Below, one piece after another: positions 3,742-8,581 of a stretch of DNA of 8,581 bases. The notes below the pieces were generated by a model. The model had not been told where the DNA came from and did no database searches. It saw nothing but the letters and a program-made list of their open reading frames with translations. Position 1 is the first letter of the stretch. Every line of letters begins with the position of its first letter. Origin of the DNA: Crocinitomicaceae bacterium (lineage in GTDB: Bacteria; Bacteroidota; Bacteroidia; Flavobacteriales_D; Crocinitomicaceae). Made by a program: the position numbers and the translations under genes. Location of the stretch: contig JABSPC010000495.1 of assembly GCA_013215515.1 (NCBI GenBank), positions 1-8,581 on the forward strand. The letters are read 5' to 3'.

Positions 3742-6732
3742 TCATCTTAGCAGAACAATATGACCGGTGTACTGTCGAGTTTCGTTATCCTCACCAACAA
3801 TTGTTGATTTGTATACGTAAACTCCATCTTCTGAATTTTGATTGTTAAAAGACCCATCCCAAATAAATTCAGGATTATTCGTTTTAAAAATTAATTGACC
3901 CCAGCGATTGAAAATATTGAATTCAAATTCTATTGCGCCGATAACAGAAACTGAATAGCCATTGTTGAACTCATTTCCATCAGGAGTGAAGGCGTTAGGT
4001 GCATAAAACCAAAATTCGGGATTTATGATTATTTCCTTGATTACGGTGTCTGTACAGCCTAATTCATTTGTAGCAACTAACGTAACGGTATATGTTTCCT
4101 CATTTAAATAAGTTGTTCCTGGCGAAAATAGATCGGAGAAATCCCCATTGCCTAAGTCCCATTCCCAATACACACCACCAACAGTTGTATTGTTGAAGTA
4201 TATGGGAAGATTATTTACTTGGGTGTTAGACAATATAGAAAAGTCTGCCTCGGGTTGCGTCACCTCAACATAAGGCGTTCCGAAAATGTTATATGTAGAA
4301 CATGCATCTGAGACAGTTACTAGATATAGAGTCGAAGAACCGGGGTTTACCCATACGTTCGAGTCCGTCTCTCCAGAATGGTCCCAATAATAGGTGAAAG
4401 GTGGCAAACCTCCATTTACTTCAACCCATAATTCTGCGTCGTCATACGGACAAATTAATCTGTCTTCATTTATGATTAATTCCATTAATGGGGTAATCAC
4501 ATCGACGGTAATTGAATCTTCAGCTACTAAACCGCAGTGATCCATAACTTGAACAACATAATTCGAAGTCGTCGCTGAAGACGAATTCAGTAGAGGGCCA
4601 GATCCTATTGTGGTTCCATTCAATGTCCACTGATAATTATAATATTCTGTACCGCCGTAGGCCTCAGCAACAAATAGTAGTGGTGTATATGGACATAATA
4701 CTGTTGTATCTTCTGGAAGGTAAACTTGAAAATCAAAAACGGGAACAGTAACAGTTGCCGAAACAAATGCGGTATCAATCTCACAGAAGTCGGTTACAAA
4801 TAATGAGTACGATGTTGTTGATTGAGGATTTACAGTTATTTGATCTGTAGTATCGCCACTTGTCCAGAAAAAAGTGTAAGGTTCAAGGCCACCAGTGACC
4901 AGTGCAATAAGCGTTGCGTCATCTCCTGAGCAAAGTATGTTCTGATCTTCAATATCAACTTCAATATCCAAAACATCATTAATTAGAAAGCTCAATTCAT
5001 CTTCTCCACAATTACCGCCTTCAACAGAAAGTGTAATGATCACTTCTTCATCACCCTCCGTGAGATTATCGGAGAAAGCATCGATTGAAAATGTGGCCTG
5101 TGTTTGGCCAGGAGCTAATGTAACCTGAGTGGGAATTGATGAATAGTCCAACCCTTCTTGTGCTGTCCCGGTAGCAACGAGAGAAATGGTGACAGAATTG
5201 GCGGCGTAAATACTATGTCTATCAATTGTTATTGTAGCAACCCCGCATCCTTCTGATATTTCGTCGTTCGAGCTGTAACTATTATTTTGAAATGTTCCAT
5301 TAATATTGATTTCTTTAGAAAAGCCCGAGAAATAACCAGCTGCACCAACATTGTTATTGAAGTTTATCAAAGCAACACGGATTGGCAATGTGGATGTTAG
5401 CTTAACATCTCCGGTGTATCCAAATAAAAAATAGGTCTCATAATCGGATGTCCCAGTTACTGACATAGCACCTCCAATTAAAGTTCCATTGGCGTATATG
5501 ATAGCGCCAGCATCTGCTACAATATTGATATAAGCAGTTCCAATAAAACCAACATCCGGTATTGTCACAGATTTATCTCCAGTACATAAAACAGGGGGTA
5601 GGAAATTTATTCCAGATTGATGTTCGAAGTCATAAATAAGCCCATCACCTCCATTTGTAGTTTGGGTGACATAAACGGGTTCTGAGGTGTGTAAGAAAAG
5701 GTTGTCATTAGAGGAAAAAGCAGTTCCTTCAATTATGTAGACGTCTCCAGCGTTAATTGTCCCAACAGGTGAGGAGCCTCCATTAATGAAAATGTCTGTG
5801 TTGTCCATTGATGCAATCACCATTGTTCGTTCGTTATCGATCCCAAAGCCTTTAATAAGAACATAATCGGTTCCAATATTATCTATAGGAACCATTTGAT
5901 CAATACCAATGTCTTTCCCATGGAAGGGAGTTCCGTTTGGAGATGTTCCCAATATTGAGTTCCCTCCCAACCAAGTGCCGCAATTGACAACAATGTCTTT
6001 GTCAGAAGTAATGTGAGTTCCATTTAAGCCATTAATATTATTGGTCGAGGAAAAATGATCGGCATATGTCGAAACCACATAACTCTCACCAGAATTGAGT
6101 TGAATCGTTACATCCGCTGATGTCAAAGGTGAGCCAAACGAGGAAGTTCCACGAAAAATGACTCCAGGATTAATGTCAGAAATAAGAACCGTGGTATTGT
6201 CCTCGGTTGCCATGATACTGAAACAATTACTTTTGATATCTCCGGCAGCTGAGTTATTAATCATATGCCCAGTTCGGAAGTCTTTTCCTAAAGCCGCACC
6301 CTCACCTTTTGAAGTAAGTGAACCTGCCTGATTATGAACGAGGACTCTAATGCTTGCATAAAAAGGTTCAGAAGCTGAAAGAATTAGCCCTTTACCTGAT
6401 CCCAGAACAGTATTTAGCTGCGTTTCAGAGGCCATGAAAGGAGAATTGTAATCCGAACCAAGAGATATAGTGGTTGAAGCAGCATTCGAAACTGGAAGCG
6501 TGGCAATAATATTCCCTGCCCCGTCAGTAACTAACACGTCAAAACTTGTCGATACGGGAGTTCCAAGAACTAAAAAGTGATTGCCCGCTAAGGTTCTCGC
6601 ATGCATGGGTGGAATGAAATGCTTTGTATCCAATTGTCCATAGCCACTAATTTGAAATGCGCACAAAAAGAATCCCAGCAAAATGAAATTCGCAGGTGGC
6701 AATCGAAATTTGTACGCTAAGAATAGGAGCAT
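3742..6732 (-). CDS. Large T9SS-secreted multidomain surface protein (CHU_C)
   Basis: This 996-residue protein is predicted to be exported by Sec and then across the outer membrane by the type IX system. Residues 1-33 form a long signal peptide (core ILLGFFLCAFQISGYG, cleavage near Q33); the start might instead be TTG at codon 11. Residues about 45-475 are beta-rich and resemble the bacterial IgGFc_binding region (GKDFRTGH, TWLGGNSILGTSPNG, IGTDYVLIKG). Residues 485-588 form a Calx-beta-like domain (AQEGLDYSSI, DNLTEGDEEV). Three Ig-like repeats follow (about 590-663, 664-746, 747-826), each with one Cys near the start and one near the end (601/650, 680/733, 761/811). A PKD domain covers 827-904 (YWEWDLGNGDFSD), and a CHU_C type B sorting domain covers 905-996 (APNAFTPDGN, FNRWGQLIF, GVYVYK). 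It probably acts as an adhesin or matrix component; no enzyme domain is seen. The gene is alone on its strand and converges on the methyltransferase. Confidence 0.9.
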   Translation of the reverse strand: MLLFLAYKFRLPPANFILLGFFLCAFQISGYGQLDTKHFIPPMHARTLAGNHFLVLGTPVSTSFDVLVTDGAGNIIATLPVSNAASTTISLGSDYNSPFMASETQLNTVLGSGKGLILSASEPFYASIRVLVHNQAGSLTSKGEGAALGKDFRTGHMINNSAAGDIKSNCFSIMATEDNTTVLISDINPGVIFRGTSSFGSPLTSADVTIQLNSGESYVVSTYADHFSSTNNINGLNGTHITSDKDIVVNCGTWLGGNSILGTSPNGTPFHGKDIGIDQMVPIDNIGTDYVLIKGFGIDNERTMVIASMDNTDIFINGGSSPVGTINAGDVYIIEGTAFSSNDNLFLHTSEPVYVTQTTNGGDGLIYDFEHQSGINFLPPVLCTGDKSVTIPDVGFIGTAYINIVADAGAIIYANGTLIGGAMSVTGTSDYETYFLFGYTGDVKLTSTLPIRVALINFNNNVGAAGYFSGFSKEININGTFQNNSYSSNDEISEGCGVATITIDRHSIYAANSVTISLVATGTAQEGLDYSSIPTQVTLAPGQTQATFSIDAFSDNLTEGDEEVIITLSVEGGNCGEDELSFLINDVLDIEVDIEDQNILCSGDDATLIALVTGGLEPYTFFWTSGDTTDQITVNPQSTTSYSLFVTDFCEIDTAFVSATVTVPVFDFQVYLPEDTTVLCPYTPLLFVAEAYGGTEYYNYQWTLNGTTIGSGPLLNSSSATTSNYVVQVMDHCGLVAEDSITVDVITPLMELIINEDRLICPYDDAELWVEVNGGLPPFTYYWDHSGETDSNVWVNPGSSTLYLVTVSDACSTYNIFGTPYVEVTQPEADFSILSNTQVNNLPIYFNNTTVGGVYWEWDLGNGDFSDLFSPGTTYLNEETYTVTLVATNELGCTDTVIKEIIINPEFWFYAPNAFTPDGNEFNNGYSVSVIGAIEFEFNIFNRWGQLIFKTNNPEFIWDGSFNNQNSEDGVYVYKSTIVGEDNETRQYTGHIVLLR

Positions 6733-6870
6733 TTGAAATGAGTTATCACTTATAAGACTGACTTTTCTGCAAAAGGTTTAATGACTTGTTTGATTTTAAC
6801 AGGATTTGAGTCGAATTATTATTAGAACTAGAGAAAAGAATTCTTATTACTGTAATTTGATCAGGGTAAT

Positions 6871-7803
6871 TTATTCCTTTAAAATCTTGTCAGCCAAAAC
6901 ATTGCTAAGTTTGAAATAACTCTCGTGCGTCCATCCACCGACATGGGGAGAAAGAATGACATTTTTTGAATTCAATAAATAGCTCAAGTCCGGATCAAGA
7001 TTTTGTTCAAAAAAGGATTCAAAACTTGTTTTCTCATATTCCAAAACATCGAGGCAAGCACCAAAAACTTTGTTCGCCTTCATCGCATCAACAAGAGCGG
7101 AAGTTTTAACCACTTTGCCTCGTGCAAGATTGATTAAATAAATGGGATTTTGGAAAGCATTGAAGAACGCATCATTGGCAAAGTAGAGCGTCTCTTCGTT
7201 CTGCGGAATATGGAAACTAACAATATCTGCTTTTTGGTATAACGTTTCCAATTCAACTTCTTGAACCAACTCATTTCCAAATCTGGATTTGTATTTATCG
7301 TAAGCTAGAACCTCAACATCAAAACCACGCAGCTTTTTCGCGAATGCACTTCCGTTATTTCCAAAACCAATTAGACCGACTGTTTTACCGTCCAATTCAA
7401 CGCCGCGATTTCCTTCTCTGTCCCATTTGCCATTTCGAACCTCCTGATCTGCCGTATGCAGTTTATTGAACAGCGCGAGGAGCATCCCTAATGCATGTTC
7501 ACCAACCGCGTTGCGATTTCCTTCTGGTGCGTTGTGCAATTCAATATTTCGTTTGGCACAGTAGTCCTCATCAATATTTTCTATTCCCGCACCGGAACGA
7601 GCAATAAATTTTAGATTTTGGGCATGATCGATAAATTTAGCCTCCATTCTAAACCGTGAGCGAATAACAATTCCAACAGCATCTGAAACCAATGAAATAC
7701 ATTCTTCATCACTCAAATGAGAACCGTCAATACAGTTGTATCCAGCTTTGGTTAATCGCTGTTCTAGAATGGGATGAACTGTATCGAGAAAGAGAACTTT
7801 CAT
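6871..7803 (-). CDS. NAD-dependent D-isomer 2-hydroxyacid dehydrogenase
   Basis: The 310-residue protein is a full-length member of the D-2-hydroxyacid dehydrogenase family, which interconverts 2-hydroxy and 2-keto acids with NAD(H). The N- and C-terminal ends build the catalytic domain around a central Rossmann domain: GLIGFGNNG (143-151) holds the GxGxxG loop, and Asp169 after the second strand favours NAD over NADP. The catalytic triad is complete: Arg228 in NLARGK, Glu257 (29 residues later, as in E. coli SerA), and His287 in SPHVGGW. The lid region RSGAGIENID (69-78) is also typical. The protein lacks the C-terminal ACT domain of serine-regulated SerA, so it is either a short 3-phosphoglycerate dehydrogenase or another 2-hydroxyacid (for example hydroxypyruvate) enzyme; sequence alone does not decide. 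Its ATG shares one base with the MgtE stop, so the two are translationally coupled. Confidence 0.93.
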   Translation of the reverse strand: MKVLFLDTVHPILEQRLTKAGYNCIDGSHLSDEECISLVSDAVGIVIRSRFRMEAKFIDHAQNLKFIARSGAGIENIDEDYCAKRNIELHNAPEGNRNAVGEHALGMLLALFNKLHTADQEVRNGKWDREGNRGVELDGKTVGLIGFGNNGSAFAKKLRGFDVEVLAYDKYKSRFGNELVQEVELETLYQKADIVSFHIPQNEETLYFANDAFFNAFQNPIYLINLARGKVVKTSALVDAMKANKVFGACLDVLEYEKTSFESFFEQNLDPDLSYLLNSKNVILSPHVGGWTHESYFKLSNVLADKILKE

Positions 7804-7805
7804 TA
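7801..7805 (-). promoter_or_regulatory. TAATG stop/start overlap, MgtE to dehydrogenase
   Basis: On the minus strand the MgtE stop TAA (7805-7803) and the dehydrogenase ATG (7803-7801) share base 7803. Such a one-base overlap lets terminating ribosomes restart at once. Because no Shine-Dalgarno sequence is obvious before this ATG, reinitiation is probably the main route to translating the dehydrogenase. Confidence 0.75.
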
Positions 7806-8581
7806 CAGACCGTACATTAAGATTCCGATAGTAAAGTAAATGAACAGACCAAGGACATCATTTAGTGTTGTAATGAACGGACCAGTTGCTAGCGCAGGAT
7901 CAATCTTGTATCGATCTAAAACAAGCGGGATTAAAGTTCCGAATACTGCTGCAAACATGATCACCGTGAATAGTGATGTGCTAACTACAAATGCCAAAGT
8001 TATAGTATCAAAGATGTAAGCAAAACCAAATACAATAAGCGACAGAACTAGCCCATTGATTAATGCAACCCAGGACTCTTTGGCAATCTTTTTTAGAATG
8101 GAATCAAATTGATGATCTCCTCTGGCTAGTGATTGTACTACAATTGCTGAAGATTGAACACCAACGTTCCCGCCCATCGCGGTGATCAGAGGAATGAACA
8201 AGGCCAATTGTGGAATTATAATTATATCTGCTTCGAAGCTAGAGATTACTTGAGCGCCAAGGATTCCTCCTAGCAATCCAATCAGTAACCAAGGCATTCT
8301 CGCCCTTGACATTTGCCAAACGCTAGAACTGGATTCAATATTTTCGGAGATACCCGAAGCCATTTGTAGATCCTTTTCAGCTTCCTCAATAATTACATCA
8401 ACGACATCATCAATTGTAATTCGCCCTACTAATTTTCCTTGAAGGTCAATTACTGGAACGGAAACCAGGTCGTATTTTTCCATGATCCTCGCAACGAATT
8501 CATCATCGTCATTCGTTTTCACCGAGATCACGTTTTTATCTTGGAATAAGTCTCCAATTTTGGTCTGAGGACTAGCAAATA
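7803..8581 (-). CDS. mgtE: MgtE-family magnesium channel, N-terminus beyond window
   Basis: The frame is open to the window edge and gives 258 codons of the C-terminal part; MgtE proteins are about 450 residues, so roughly 190 are missing upstream. The GTG at 8531 is an internal codon, because coding sequence continues before it (FASPQTKIGDLFQDKNVISV, the second CBS domain entry). CBS2 runs to about residue 67 (VSVPVIDLQGKLVGRITIDD) and is followed by the acidic plug-helix region. The five-helix pore domain starts near ARMPWLLIGLLGG (residue 93). Hallmark pore motifs are present: PLITAMGGNVGVQSS (130-144) and TTLNDVLGLFIYF (237-249), where Asp241 matches the ion-binding aspartate of T. thermophilus MgtE. 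The protein conducts Mg2+ into the cell and closes when Mg2+ binds the CBS/N domains. It is the first visible gene of an operon with the dehydrogenase. Confidence 0.95.
   Translation of the reverse strand, partial: FASPQTKIGDLFQDKNVISVKTNDDDEFVARIMEKYDLVSVPVIDLQGKLVGRITIDDVVDVIIEEAEKDLQMASGISENIESSSSVWQMSRARMPWLLIGLLGGILGAQVISSFEADIIIIPQLALFIPLITAMGGNVGVQSSAIVVQSLARGDHQFDSILKKIAKESWVALINGLVLSLIVFGFAYIFDTITLAFVVSTSLFTVIMFAAVFGTLIPLVLDRYKIDPALATGPFITTLNDVLGLFIYFTIGILMYGL

Noticed and set aside
6836..6856. Palindrome AAGAATTCTT next to ATTACTGTAAT in the gap after the dehydrogenase
   Set aside because: The arms are short and purely AT-rich apart from single G/C pairs, so the stem would be too weak for a terminator. 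Such matches are common in DNA of this composition. The 138-nt gap also lacks a TAnnTTTG box for the large surface gene.
1..8581. Possible defence, CRISPR, toxin-antitoxin or mobile-element content
   Set aside because: No nuclease, transposase, integrase, repeat-spacer pattern or small toxin-antitoxin pair is visible on either strand; the genes are mostly housekeeping or surface functions.

Overview
The window looks like a chromosomal segment from a member of the Bacteroidota, most likely Flavobacteriales. Three things point there. The 996-residue secreted protein ends in a CHU_C (gliding-motility-associated, type IX secretion type B) domain, which is confined to that phylum. Three TAnnTTTG boxes, the -7 element of the Bacteroidota primary sigma factor, lie in front of genes. 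Shine-Dalgarno sequences are essentially absent, and the DNA is AT-rich throughout. I cannot place the genus with confidence.

Layout. Positions 1-918 (minus): an exported protein cut off at its C-terminus by the window edge, with a striking tyrosine/acid-rich insert. Positions 987-1664 (minus): a small lipoprotein of unknown function. A divergent promoter region (1665-1802) separates this leftward pair from a rightward set: a RidA-family enamine/imine deaminase (1803-2237), a two-TM protein with TPR-like repeats that starts 2 nt later (2240-2818), and, after a 69-nt gap made almost entirely of 8-bp-period degenerate repeats, a cysteine-free SAM-dependent methyltransferase of the RlmI/RlmK class with a non-ATG start (2888-3739). 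This gene ends tail to tail, 2 nt apart, with the large T9SS-secreted multidomain protein (3742-6732, minus). Upstream of that on the minus strand lie a D-2-hydroxyacid dehydrogenase (6871-7803) and the 3' two-thirds of an MgtE magnesium channel (7803-8581), joined by a TAATG stop/start overlap.

How the genes fit together. There is no single pathway here. The MgtE-dehydrogenase pair is a translationally coupled operon. The RidA-TPR pair is a tight operon that may read on into the methyltransferase. The lipoprotein and exported protein are neighbours in the envelope compartment, with a separate candidate promoter between them. The large surface protein depends on Sec and T9SS genes that are not in the window. 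I see no mobile element, CRISPR array, RNA gene or defence system. The least ordinary items are the octamer-period array at 2823-2886 that runs up to the methyltransferase start, the Tyr/acid insert in the first gene, and the domain order of the T9SS cargo protein.
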